Of a stretch of DNA of 64,000 nt, positions 1 to 11,879 are shown piece by piece. Both the position numbers and the translations under genes were made by a program. Where the stretch lies: contig NC_134675.1 of assembly GCF_030463565.1 (NCBI RefSeq), positions 18,993,862 through 19,057,861 on the forward strand, given 5' to 3'. Source of the stretch: Pelecanus crispus (Eukaryota > Chordata > Aves > Pelecaniformes > Pelecanidae). The notes below the pieces were generated by a model. It saw only the letters and a program-made list of their open reading frames with translations. It had not been told where the DNA came from and did not search any database. How positions within the stretch are numbered: position 1 is the first letter of the stretch; each line of letters opens with the position of its first letter.

Positions 1-315
1 TTTCGGCTTATGCTCAAGAGAGAGGATGGAGAGGATACACACCACAGGGCACCCTGTGGTTCTACCTGCGTGACCACGGAGAGGACATGAGGAAGTGGGA
101 TGCAAAAACCCACCTCGACCCTAGAGGCACGGGTGCATGAGTTGCAAGGAAAAACTAATACAAAAGGTGGCTCTCCCAGGAAAATTGCAGCTCCAGTTTC
201 CAGTGAGCAGTTCCCCAGACAGAGGAGGAGGGCTAATTCTACTCCCGATCTTAATAAAGGAACTTTTGATTCACATTTACAAGGAGTGAACAAGGAATAC
301 TATGACCAGTGTTAG
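1..315 (+). pseudogene. gag C-terminal fragment (copy A)
   Basis: This is the end of the Gag reading frame, cut by the window edge. It encodes a Gln/Arg/Lys-rich tail without an intact CCHC zinc knuckle. It ends in TAG at 313-315, immediately followed in the same frame by the region leading to protease. The same TAG lies at the matching point of copies B and C. Identification rests on collinearity with copy B gag; the fragment itself is too low in complexity to recognise alone. Confidence 0.75.
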
Positions 316-3300
316 AGGGGCCCTGCCTCCAGCCAGGTGGAGGAAAGGGACAACAGGGTTTACTGGACTGTGTGGATTCGATGGCCTGGAACATCAGACC
401 CACAGGAGTAGAAGTCTCTAGGGGACACCGGTGCACAGTGCACGCTAATGCCATCAAACTATAGAGGGGCAGAACCCATCTGTATTTCTGGAGGGATAGG
501 GGGATCCCAACAGCTAACTGTACTGGAAGCTGAAGTGAGCCTAACCGGGAATGAGTGGCAAAAGCACCCCATTGTGACTGGCCCAGAGGCTCCGTGCATC
601 CTTGGCATAGACTACCTCAGGAGAGGGTATTTCAAGGACCCAAAAGGGTACTGGTGGGCTTTTGGTATAGCTGCTTTGGAGACAGAGGAAATTAAACAGC
701 TGTCCACCTTGCCCGGTCTCTCAGAGGACCCTTCGATTGTAGGGTTGCTGAAGGTTGAGGAACAACAGGTGCCGATCGCTACCACAACAGTGCATCGGCG
801 GCAATATCGCACCAACCGAGACTCCCTGATTCCCATCCATAACCTGATTCGTCGACTGGAGAGCCAGGGAGTGATCAGCAAGACTCGCTCACCCTTTAAC
901 AGTCCCATATGGCCAGTGCGAAAGTCTAATGGGGAGTGGAGACTAACAGTGGACTATCGTGGCATGAACGAAGTTACCACCGCCACTGAGTGCTGCCGTG
1001 CCAGACATGCTAGAACTTCAATACGAACTGGAGTCAAAGGCAGCTAAGTGGTATGCCACAACTGATATCACTAATGCATTTTTCTCCATCCCTTTGGCAG
1101 CAGAGTGCAGGCCCCAGTTTGCTTTTACCTGGAGGGGTGTTCAGTACACCTGGAACCGACTGCCCCAGGGGTGGAAGCACAGCCCCACCATTTGCCATGG
1201 ACTGATCCAGACAGCACTGGAACAGGGTGAAGCTCCAGAACATCTGCAGTACATTGATGACATCATTGTGTGGGGCAACACAGCAGAAGAAGTTTTTGAG
1301 AAGGGAAAGAAAATAGTCCAAATCCTTCTGAAGGCTGGTTTTGCCATAAAACAGAGTAAGGTAAAGGGACCTGCACAGGAGATCCAATTTTTAGGAATAA
1401 AATGGCTAGATGGACGTCGTCAGATCCCAATGGATGTGATCAACAAAATAACAGCTATGTCCCCACCAACTAGCAAAAAGGAAACACACGCTTTCTTAGG
1501 TGTTGTGGGTTTTTGGAGAATGCATATTCCAAATTACAGCCAGATCATAAGCCCTCTCTATCAAGTGACCCGGAAGAAGAACGATTTCAAATGGGGCCCT
1601 GAGCAGCAACAAGCCTTTGAACAAATTAAACGGGAGATAGTTCATGCAGTAGCCCTTGGGCCAGTCCGGACAGGGCAGGATACTAAAAAAGTGCTCTACA
1701 CCGCAGCTGGGGAGAATGACCCTACCTGGAGCCTCTGGCAGAAAGCACCAGGGGAGACTCGAGGTCGACCCCTAGGGTTTTGGAGTCGGGGATACAGAGG
1801 ATCCGAGGCCCGCTATACTCCAACTGAGAAAGAGATATTGGCAGCATATGAAGGGGTTCGAGCTGCTTCAGAAGTGGTTGGTACTGAAGCACAGCTCCTG
1901 ATGGCACCCCGACTGCCGGTGCTGGGCTGGATTCTTCAAAGGGAGGGTCCCCTCTACACATCATGCAACTGATGCTACGTGGAGTTAGTGGGTTGCATTG
2001 ATCACACAACGGGCTCAAATAGGAAACCCCAGTCGCCCAGGAATCTTGGAAGTGATCATGGACTGGCCAGAAGGGAAAAACCTTAGAATATCACCAGAGG
2101 AGGAGGTGACACGTGCTGAAGAGGCCCCACTGTATAATACATTGCCAGAAAATGAGAAGCAATATGCCCTGTTCACTGATGGGTCCTGTCGTCTTGTAGG
2201 AAAGCATCGGAAGTGGAAGGCTCCTGTATGGAGTCCTATACGGCAAGTCGCAGAAACTGCTGAAGGAGAAGGGGAGTCGAGTCAGTTTGCAGAGGTGAAA
2301 GCCATTCAGCTGGCTTTAGATATTGCTGAAAGAGAAAAGTGGCCAGTCCTTTATCTCTATACTGACTCATGGATGGTGGCAAATGCCCTGTGGGGGTGGT
2401 TACAGCAATGGAAGCAGAGCAACTGGCAGCGTAGAGGCAAACCCATCTGGGCTGCCGCATTGTGGCAAGATATTGCTGCCCAGGTAGAGAACCTGGTTGG
2501 AAAAGTACATCACGTAGATGTCACGTACCCAAGAGCCAGGCTACTGAAGAACATCAAAACAACCAGCAGGTGGATCAGGCTGCTAAGATTGAAGTGGTCC
2601 AGGTGGATTTGGACTGGCAACATAAGGGTGAATTATTTATAGCTCGGTGGGCCCATGACGCCTCAGGCCATCAAGGAAGGGATGCAACATATAGATGGGC
2701 TCCTGACCGAGGGGTGGACTTAACCCTGGACAGTATTGCACAGGTTATTCATGAATGTGAAACATATGCCGCAGTCAAGCAAGCCAAGCGGTTCAAGCCC
2801 CTCGGGTATAGTGAACGATGGCTGAAATATAAATATGGGGAGGCCTGGCAGATTGATTACATCACACTCGCACAGACCCGCCAAGGCAAGCGCTATGTGC
2901 TCACCATGGTGGAAGCAACCACCGGATGGCTGGAAACATATCCTGTGCCCCATGCCACTGCCCGGAACACTCTCCTGGGCCTTGAAAAGCAAGTCCTGTG
3001 GTGACATGGCACCCCAGAAAGAATTGAGTCAGACTACGGGACTCATTTCCGAAACAACCTCATAGACACCTGGGCCAAAGAGCATGGCATTGAGTGGGTA
3101 TATCACATCCCCTCTCATGCACCAGTCTCCAGGAAAATCGAACAATACAATGGACTGTTAAAGACTCCACTGAGAGCAATGGGTGGTGGGACATTCAAAC
3201 ATTGGGATACACATTTGGCAAAAGCCACCTGGTTAGTCAACACCAGGGGATCTGCCAATCGAGCTAGCCCTGCCCTATCAAAACTTTTATGTACTGTGGA

Positions 3301-3502
3301 AGGAGACAAAGTCCCTGTAGTGCACATAAAAAATATGCTGGGGAAGACAGTCTGGGTGACCTCCCCCTCTGGCAAAGGCAAACCCATTCGTGGGATTGCT
3401 TTTGCTCAAGGTCCTGGGTGCACTTGCTGGGTGATGAGCAAGGATGGGGAAGCCCGATGTGTACCTCAAAGGAATTTGATTTTGGGTGAAAATAGTCAAT
3501 GA
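316..3502 (+). pseudogene. ERV-L-like pro-pol remnant (copy A)
   Basis: Retroviral Pol in pieces. The aspartic protease begins with a DTGA-type active site near 424. Reverse transcriptase follows (about 870-1650), with LPQG near 1160 and the catalytic YIDD near 1252. RNase H (about 2155-2540) keeps the TDGS and YTDS acidic motifs. Integrase (about 2640-3502) has an HH-CC-type zinc region, although the first C of the C-x2-C pair reads in a damaged context, and the first core aspartate (QIDY). Breaks include a TAG in the gag-pro linker near 412, a 1-nt insertion near 987, a further indel near 1935, a TAG near 1986, a 1-nt loss near 2525 and a TGA near 3001. The frame ends at 3500-3502. Comparison with copy B places most breaks. 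It cannot produce an intact Pol. Confidence 0.9.
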
Positions 3503-3985
3503 ACTGAATTGTATGATATTAATTGCTATATAATACTGTATGTTATCTCTTATTGTATGTTATCTCTTAACTGTATGTTAATGTAATAATACAGTATAAT
3601 GTTAATATAATAATATAGTCTGTTAATGTTAAGTATATAGTACTGTATGTTATGATTGCTATATGCCACATCAACGGTATTACAGTGAGAATTGCCCAGC
3701 TTAATGAAAATGAACTTTGATGAAACCGTGTTGGAATGAGAACTGGCTTCAGCATGCAACCATCCAACACTGCACACCATCTCTCCTGCTCTGAAAGACC
3801 GATGAAACCCAAAGTCATGGGCTAACTGAACTCAATGGACATTGTAGAGGGATGGGCCATAGACGACGTGAATGATATCTGTGTGTATATATCAAGACAA
3901 GATAGGGAAACCAGGGGTGATTAAGTAGAATTGGAGAGGGAAGGGCCTGTGCATGACGTAGATGGTATAGAATAAGGGGTGGATA
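3503..3985 (+). other. AT-rich non-coding stretch and polypurine tract (copy A)
   Basis: Between integrase and the LTR lies an AT-rich stretch with repeated CTGTATGTTA-like words (about 3530-3660), where other retroviruses carry env. No env-like frame is visible. It closes with a purine-rich AATAAGGGGTGGATA tract directly before the LTR, the expected plus-strand primer. Copy B has the same arrangement at 38794-39269. Confidence 0.75.
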
Positions 3986-4551
3986 TAGTCCTGGTTTCGG
4001 CTGGGATAGAGTTATTTTTCTTCCTAGTAGCAGGCATAGTGCTGTGTTTGGATTTACTATGAGAATAATGTTGATAACCCACTGATGTTTTAGTTGTTGC
4101 TAAGTACTGCTTATGCTAGTCAAGGACTTTTCAGCTTCCCATGCTCTGCCAGGTACACAAGAAACTGGGAGGGGGCACAGCCAGAATAGTTGATACAAAC
4201 TGGCCAAAGCGCTATTCCATACCACATGATGTCATGCTCAGTATATAAACTGGGGGGGGTTGGCCGGGGAGCAGCGATCACTGCTCGGGAACTGTCTGGG
4301 TATCGGTCGGTGGGTGGTGAGCAATTGCATTGTGCATCACTTGCTTTGTATATTATTATTACTATTATTATTATATTGTTATTATTATCATTACTATTTT
4401 ACTTTATTTCAATTCTTAAACTGTTCTTATCTCAACCCAGGAGTGTTTCTCACTCTTACTCCTCCGATTCTCTCCCCCATCCCATCAGGGTAAGGGGAGT
4501 GAGTGAACGGCTGCGTGGTGCTTAGTTGCTGGCTGGGGCTAAACCACGACA
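3986..4551 (+). repeat. 3' LTR of ERV-L copy A
   Basis: A 566-bp LTR of the same family as 32972-33544, 39270-39830, 59500-60074 and 63427-63992. It begins TAGTCCTGG where the family begins TGTCCTGG and ends ACGACA. It contains a TGATGTCA cAMP-response-like site, a TATATAAA box (4242-4249), an ATT-rich microsatellite tract (about 4351-4395) and an ATTAAA-type polyadenylation region near the middle. Confidence 0.92.
4242..4249 (+). promoter_or_regulatory. LTR TATA box (copy A)
   Basis: TATATAAA lies about 10 bases downstream of a TGATGTCA site, at the same LTR position as in copies B (3' LTR) and C. It fits the U3 core promoter of the family. Transcriptional activity is not shown by sequence. 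Confidence 0.6.
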
Positions 4552-4946
4552 CCTCCCCTTGAGGAGGAAAGTGCGGCAGAGACAATGTGTGATGAGCTGA
4601 CCACAACCCCCATTCCCCATCCCCCTGTGCCACTCGGGGGGAGGAGGTAGAGAAAATCTGGAGTGAAGTTGATCTCTTGAAGAAGGGAGGGGTGGGGGGA
4701 AGGTGTTTTAAGATTTGGTTTTATTTCTCATTATCCCACTCTGATTTTAGATTCGCAATAAATTAAACTAATTTCCCCAAGTCGAGTCTGTTTTGCCTGT
4801 GACGGTAATTGGCGAGTGATCTCCCTGTCCTTATCTCGACCCACAAGCTTTTCATTATATTTTCTCTCCCCTGTCCAGCTGAGAAGGGGAGAGATAGAGT
4901 GGCTTTGGTGGGCACCTGGCATCCAGCCAGGGTCAAACCACCACAG
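4552..4946 (+). repeat. 3' half of a second ERV LTR family
   Basis: The segment from the GAGGAGGAAAG region through a long GGGAGGGGTGGGGGG tract to CCACCACAG is the 3' half of a widespread avian LTR. Its 5' half, and much of the same body, appear at 19931-20750. AATAAATTAAA (about 4758) supplies a polyadenylation signal. The 5' part is absent because copy A abuts it at 4551/4552. Confidence 0.8.
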
Positions 4947-5414
4947 TCTTGAAAAGATTTTGGCAATTTAGGGCGTGGTGGTTTGAGGAGGACTGTATTT
5001 ATGCAAATCCTCCCTCTCAAGCTGAAGGACTGCAGACAGGATAGGTAAGATTCGGTCTTCCCTTCTTAAAGAGTGTTGTGCTCCTATAGAAGAGATGCCA
5101 TGTGAACATGAGCTCTCCCAAATCCCAAACCCACAATGCCAGCACAAAGCATCAGCAGGAATCATCTTCACTGCCTCTGCCACCCTGTACCTGTCCAGAC
5201 CCCTTCAGCTCTTATGCTGGAAGGTGAAGGGATCTCACTGAGTTTGCTTACGCTAACGTGGTATCCCAACCTGGGCTCTTAGTACATATCTGTATGCAAA
5301 AAACCCTAGATATTAACTGAGGAGATAAATCAAAAAACAGTTTCAATACAAAATAGCCTCTGCTCTCCTCCCATAATGGTTCTGTAATTTAAATCCCCTT
5401 TCGGTCTAAGAGAT
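4947..5414. other. Unannotated spacer
   Basis: No gene, repeat family or exon was recognised here. The last five bases (GAGAT, 5410-5414) are the left copy of the target-site duplication of the next solo LTR. Confidence 0.5.
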
Positions 5415-6631
5415 TGTGGTGGTACATCTTCCCCCTGCCCCTGGTTTTTTTTCTGTCCTGTTTTTCCCCTTTACTTCGTCTGCTTTACAATCTCAGGAAT
5501 TCGCAGGCCGCAGCTTTTGCGTAGAGAGTTGGTCAGTTAAGCGCTCCTTAATTGTACCAGAAACTCCTACATGGCTGGAGCAGAGAGCGGCTCTGTTCTT
5601 ATCAACATTCATATTATGGCTAACGAGGGGAACAAGAACAAACAGCTACCCCGGACAGCCTTGAAACAGGGTGGTATCATCGCTGCTAGAATTCCAGCAA
5701 CTACCAACCCAAATTGTGGCTCAGATGGAAATTTACTGGTGATTAAAGTCAATCATCTCACAATCCTATAAATGGCAGTCCTAAGTGAGGCCCTTTGAGC
5801 TCTCCTGGACCGCCGTGGGCCGCACCAGCATCTCCCTCTGATCGAAATGTCTCTCAGAGTCAGCGAAAACTAGCAGACTCCGAAAGTCTGCTGCCACCAG
5901 AACTCCATTGCCGGAGATCGACAACGGAGCCTGGGCTGCTGATATTCTTCACTCCTCGAGACTCTACTCTCGCCCGTTGAGAAATGCCAAGGCATTAGAC
6001 GTGAGTATTTCACTAAACTCGAGGGGAATTTTTAACAGGTATACTATTTTCATATATGCATTTATAGTTGTAAGTGTGCATGCATGAAGTAATTTAAGTA
6101 GTTTGTAGATGTATGATTTAATTTTAAAAGGAGTTTTATATTGCTGTATCATTCTTATAGCATTACTCTCCTAAACCATTGACCAAGTCTGAGACTAAGA
6201 GTGGGCCCAGCTGCACCTAGGTTCCTCTCTGAGAAGGAGTTTAGAAAGCAAGGGGGTCCATTCTGAACCTCGTGACTCAACGGGAGGGTCCCCTTTCGCC
6301 CCTCCCCCCCCTTTTTGCCTTTATTCCATATATATGCAATGCTTTTATGAATCATCTTAACTTGTTGTGATTTAATTCTCTTTTATGTGCTTCTGTGTAG
6401 TAATAGAGTGAACCTTGCCATCTTCGAATCTGTAACTAAGTCACTGTTTGATCAATTTTGTCTAATCACTTTATTAATCATTGATGATTGAGTGCTATTA
6501 AAAATACTATAATCAAATTCTGCAATTCGCTATAAGTAAATTCTAACTTTTACTAAATCAAACTGTGTTAAGTCACTCATTCATAGTGAATCGACATAAT
6601 CAGCAGGATTCACAGACCTGCATTCGTGACA
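5415..6631 (+). repeat. Solo LTR, about 1.2 kb, with 5-bp target duplication
   Basis: The element starts TGTGGTGG and ends GTGACA, a TG...CA LTR of 1217 bp. It is flanked by perfect GAGAT duplications at 5410-5414 and 6632-6636. No internal retroviral genes are present, so it is a solo LTR left by LTR-LTR recombination. A second copy lies at about 51589-52756. A block around 6177-6300 is shared with the LTR at 29066-29896 of the env-bearing ERV. Confidence 0.88.
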
Positions 6632-6636
6632 GAGAT

Positions 6637-9600
6637 GAAGCCAGCTGGGCAGCGGGGACAATGTCTCTGGTGTGGCATTTAGTACCTAGCCTGGAACTCA
6701 ATGTGTAGGCATTTCTCCTCCCCTCATATTGCAGCTGAATGACTCCACTGTGTTGATTTGAAATGATCTGACTAATCTGAACTTCCTCTAACAGTTTAAT
6801 GAAATGTCAGAAGTGAACAAGGTCCACAGAACTGAAAAAAGACCATTCAAACAATGATGAAAAGAAACACATGGATAGCAGTTTTTAAAAAGTCTTTGGG
6901 CTATTGGAAATAGTTCAATAAGCTTTAGCCAAGCTGCAATATAAACATACTAAGAAGGGATCAAAAATGTTTTATATAAAGCCGCATTTTTCATCTGGGC
7001 TGTTTAATCTACTTCAGGATTACAAAAAGGAGGTATATGGGGAAAGCTACAATTAGATAAATTTGAAAAAAGAAAAGGACCCTTCCTGCCCCACTCAGAT
7101 CAGTTAGTGTTTGGAAATACAAACCACAGAACAACAACAGTTATGTAGCACTGCTTCCACCATCTGAAATTACAGGAGTGAGAGGTAGAGAGGATCTGGC
7201 AAATTGAGTCCTGTTCCTTTCCAAGAAAAGTTTAATGGTGTTCTCAACTGCAGAAGAAATTAAATATGCTGATCGTGACTCCAATCTCACAGAATACCAA
7301 CTCAGATGGAAAAGCTTACACTGTACTCCCCTGTCAAGCATGGTACAATCAGCTAAAACAAACATGTTGGTGCTTTGCATATCATTAATATTTTACTTCC
7401 TATTAGGAAGTTATTGAGAGCTCTGCTAAAATAGCATTGTCATTACTGAAGACAGCCCCCAAATTTCATGAACTGTCCATGGAAATGAATTTCTGCTTCT
7501 GACTGAAGGTAAGAGGGACACTGTTTTGCTGGTAACAGCTATTACCAAGCATTAATCCTTTCCCCATTCTTATTTTTTTTCTCAGGTACCTTCATATCCA
7601 TTATAATCATGACAGATGTTTAGTGCAATTGTCCTGTGGAGCAAAACATCCTGAAAAGCAAAAATACACCATATCTCTCACCTCCCTTACTACCATTTCA
7701 CTGCAGACCATTGCCATTGCAGCACAGTACACAGGAATCACTGGGACTTCCCAGAATGCAGACTGTATCTCAAAGATTTGACTGTCTAAATTACTCTGGG
7801 AAGCCTCTCCTCCTTCCTGTAGCAGCTCCAGCATTCAGTTCTACTGTCACTGCCTCTCAGCTTTCTGCTATTATGCCATGTTGGAGGGACATTCATGAAC
7901 ATGAGCCACAAAGGAGTTTTAAGCAAACTTAGGGCTGACTGTACATTCTTACATATTAATTAACTTTTGCCCAAAGTCCAGCGCTCAAAGTTAGGAAATG
8001 CCAGGTCTGAGAAATGATAGGGAACCAATTGCCATTGCAACCTTTGCACTCTCAAGCTGATGCCCTATGGAAAAAAAGTTACGCGATCACGTAATCAAAA
8101 GCCAACCGTTGTGCGGAAACCTGGTAGAGGAGAGGGCAGTCTAGAAGTTAGGTGGACAAACTGTCAATCCACTAAAGCATTCAGCATTGCAACTAAATAC
8201 CATTACCTTTACATATTTTTTGTACGTTGAGTTCAAAAGGCTGAACTTTCAAGAAAAAAGGAAATGTTACATAAAATGTCCTCCCTGAGCCCCTCCATTT
8301 GAATTATGCAATGTTTGAATCCTGAATGCTCATTTTTGCTGTGCAGATCACTTGAGCTACAGGATTTAATACATTCACATTACATTATTAATCCAGATAG
8401 AACAGGAAAAATGGATTTGTAGGAATGGATGCAGCTGTGAGTGACTGGAAAACCAAGGGGAAACAGAGCTAATAAGCACAGGAGAGATTTTGAAGACTGC
8501 TAGAAGCTGAAAGGAAGAATCTGGACCTTGATAATATTAAGAAACTGGAACAGCTAGGCCATTACAGAAAAGGCAATGAGGTTAGTACAAGCTTGGCTAT
8601 GGAGAAGGTAATTTTTTTTCTCATCATGGCAGAAGGCAGACAGCCCCATCATCTGTCCTTGTCCTTAGAGAGTACGACTACTTCTGTTAAACACAAAGCT
8701 CCCACTAAAAAACAATCCTTCAGTCTTGGTGCTCAGACTGTGTGTAATCACCCACTAAACATGTCTGTGTGGTGAAGTTGTGGACATGTCCATGACTGCT
8801 CTTGGAGCTTCCTGGGAATTTCCCTGGCTACTGGTGCTTTGGCAATGTCTAAAAGGTCATGCTGGGTTAATGCCTTATATATCTTGAGATCTGGATTTTA
8901 GCTCGATGATATCAGCACAGATGATTACAGCTCCTTGAGCCTCATGCAACAAAAACTTCAGTTTGCAGCACAGAGTTACCACATAATATGGAAGGCTGGA
9001 TTTTCAGAGTGCAGTGAGGTAGGGATGACATCAAACAAAGAGCCTGGTACTGTTATGAAGAAAACCTTGGACTCTTACTCAATGCCCAGAGCTGACAGTA
9101 TTTCACCTTACAGCTTACTCCAGCAAAGCTCAAACGTAAAGACAAAATTCAATATTTCCAGCAGATTTTTTTCTTCGATGAGAAGGTAATAATTGACATT
9201 ACACAATACACCATTGGGTCAATATATTACATTTTCTGCTCCATTAAATCACATCATGATTTTCTGGAACAGAGAACATAAGGAATTGGAACTAGCTGGA
9301 CATCACTGCAGGTGGCATGGGCAAGCAGGATGAAGTGTGTGTTTGTGGAGAACTAAATTTTGTGCCTGCATGAAAAGAGACACTGCAATCTACTTCTGGT
9401 CTTTTAGACCATTTAAGTTGCCATTAAATTTTAAAATATTACTTAACTTAGGATGTTGACTTGTCAAAGAAAAAAACACTGAAAATTTGATTCTATTTAC
9501 ACACTCCTAACTTGCTTCTGGTACTTGTAAATATTCCAACTGCATGTAGTAAAATGAAAAAAATACTTTCTCATAAGAAAATGTACTTCACATGATGACC

Positions 9601-9871
9601 ATGTAATGAAATATTTCTTATAACTTTAATACTTACTAATTTATAATTCAAATCAAAGCTGTTAAAGGCCTGTATAAATAAACAGTGAAGAAAGAAGCTC
9701 TCTTTAATGCAGAGCTAAAACCAGGTTTTTAGAAAAGTACAGAATAATTTCCTTTTAAATGTTAACTCAGATCATTGTACATTGCACAAATGGAAAAGAG
9801 ACAAACAGACAGAAGATGCAATTAAGACACTTCACCGTGAAATTTGTCTTACTTGGGAATTTCTGTTGAAC
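6637..9871. other. Unannotated AT-rich DNA
   Basis: This lies downstream of the SLC38A9 3' end. It holds only short chance open frames (for example 7636-7932 and 8935-9189) with no family resemblance I recognise. No exons, RNA genes or complete repeats were identified. Confidence 0.5.
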
Positions 9872-11879
9872 TAGAATCATAGAATCATAGAATCATTTAG
9901 GTTGGAAAAGACCTTTAAGATCATCCAGTCCAACCATTAACCTAACACTACCAAGTCCACCACTAAACCAATTAAGGGCAGAGTAGCAATTAATTTCATG
10001 TTTCCTGGCTTGGTGGCTGGATTATTTACAATGAAAGTAAAAACTAGGAAACATTAAGGTTGGAAAGGACCTCTAAGATCGTCATGCCAACCATAAACCC
10101 AATACCACCATGCCCACTAAACCATGTCCCAAAGTGCCACGTCGACCCGTTTTTTGAACACTTCCAGGGATGGTGACTCCACCACCTCTCTGGGCAGCCT
10201 GTTCCAATGCTTGACTACCCTTTCCGTGAAGACATTTTTCCTAATATCCAATCTAAACCTCCCCTGGCGCAGCCTGAGCCCATTTCCTCTCGTCCTATCG
10301 CTAACTACTTGGGAGGAGAGACCAACACCCACCTCACTACAACCTCCTTTCAGGTAGTTGTAGAGGGCGATAAGGTCTCCCCTCAGCCTCCTCTTCTCCA
10401 GACTAAACAATCCCAGTTCCCTCAGCCGATCCTCATAAGACTTGTGCTCCAGACCCTTCACCAGCTTTGTGGCCCTTCTCTGGACACGCTCCAGCACCTC
10501 AATGTCTTTCTTGTATTGAGGGGCCCAAAACTGGACACAGTATTCCAGGTGCGGCCTCACCAGCGCCGAGTACAGGGGCACAATCACTTCCCTGCTCCTG
10601 CTGGCCACACTATTCCTGATACAAGCCATGATGCTGTTGGCCTTCTTGGCCACCTGGGCACACTGCTGGCTCATGTTCAGCCGGCTGTCTACCGACACCC
10701 CCAGGTCCTTTTCGGCCAGGCAGCTTTCCAGCCACTCTTCCCCAAGCCTGTAGCGTTGCATGGGGTTGTTGTGCCCGAAGTGCAGGACCCAGCACTTGGC
10801 CTTGTTTAACCTCATACAGTTGGCCTCGGCCCATCGGTCCAGCCTGTCCAGGTCCCTCTGCAGGGCCATCCTACCCTCCAGCAGATCGACACTCCCACCC
10901 AACTTGGTGTCATCTGCAAACTTGCTGAGGGTGCACTCAATCCCCTCATCCAGATCATTGATAAAGATATTGAACAAGACTGGCCCCAAAACAGAGCCCT
11001 GGGGAACACCACTTGTGACCGGCTGCCAACTGGACTTAACTCCATTCACCACTACTCTCTGGGCTCGACCACCCAGCCAGTTTTTTACCCAGCGAAGAGA
11101 ATGCCCATCTAAGCCATGAGCTGCCAGCTTCTTTAGGAGAATGCTGTGGGAGATGTTGTCAAAAGCTTTACTGAAGTCCAGGTAGATGACGTCCACAGCC
11201 TTTCCTTCATCTACCAGGCGGGTCACCAGGTCATAAAAGGAGGTCAGGTTGGTCAAGCAGGACCTGCCTTTCATGAACCCATGCTGGCTGGGCCCAATCC
11301 CCTGGTTGATCTGCACTTCCCTGTTGAGCACACTCAATATGAACCGCTCCATAATCTTCCCCAGCACCGAGGTCAGGCTGACAGGCCTGTAGTTCCCCAG
11401 GTCCTCCTTCCGGCCCTTCCTGTAGATGGGTGTGACATTGGCAAGCCTCCAGTCATGAGGGACCTCCCCTGTTAACCAGGACTGCTGATTAATGATGGAA
11501 AGTGGCTTGGCAAGCTCCTCTGCCAGCTCCCTCAGTACTCTCGGGTGGATCTCATCCGGCCCCATAGTCTTATGAACGTCCAGGTGGCGTAGCAGGTCAT
11601 TAACTGCTTCCTCCTGGGTTATGGGGGGTTCCATTCTGCTCTCTGTCCCTGTCTTCCAACTCAGGGGGCTGAATGTCCTCGGGATAACAGGTCTGGCTAT
11701 TAAAGACACAGGCAAAGAAGGCATTAAGTACCTCAGCTTTTTCCTCATCCTTGGTGGCAATGTTCCGCCCCCGCATCCAGCAAAGGATGGAGATTCTCCT
11801 TGGCTCTCTTTTTGTTGTTAATGTACTTGTAAAAACATTTTTAATTATCTCTTACAACAGTGGCCAGATTGAGTTCTAG
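9872..11879 (-). mobile_element. CR1 LINE, 5'-truncated
   Basis: On the minus strand, a CR1 element ends at 9872 in the diagnostic ATTCTATG-type tail. It is truncated in ORF2 at about 11879. The 3' UTR is composite: two similar tail modules (about 9898-9940 and 10050-10095) are separated by about 110 bp. The same composite tail is found at 47126 and 49662, but not at 18079 or 24620. Confidence 0.93.
10117..11760 (-). pseudogene. CR1 ORF2 reverse transcriptase, C-terminal 547 codons
   Basis: An uninterrupted 547-codon frame encodes the non-LTR retrotransposon reverse transcriptase: the YLDFSKAFD motif A, the FADD catalytic box and the CR1 C-terminal region. The N-terminal endonuclease is missing through 5' truncation. 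The frame is open, but with no promoter or ORF1 it is very unlikely to be active. Compared with the CR1 copies at 18202-19074 and 24735-25694, it is the least damaged in the window. Confidence 0.9.

Larger units (their letters stand above)
1..4551 (+). mobile_element. ERV-L-like provirus copy A, 3' part
   Basis: The window opens inside gag of a class III (ERV-L-like) endogenous retrovirus. The order is gag C-terminus, protease, reverse transcriptase, RNase H, integrase, a non-coding AT-rich stretch, then the 3' LTR. It matches copy B (32972-39830) almost collinearly, starting at about 35300 of that copy. There is no env between integrase and LTR. The coding part is broken by frameshifts and stops. 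The element abuts a fragment of an unrelated LTR at 4552, so it probably inserted into that older LTR; the 5' half needed to test this lies outside the window. Confidence 0.93.

Noticed and set aside
10207..10809. Plus-strand 200-codon open frame (and similar ones at 18292-18894, 25062-25793 and 47312-48037)
   Set aside because: These are antisense shadows of CR1 ORF2. They recur because the CR1 sequence recurs, not because they encode a gene.
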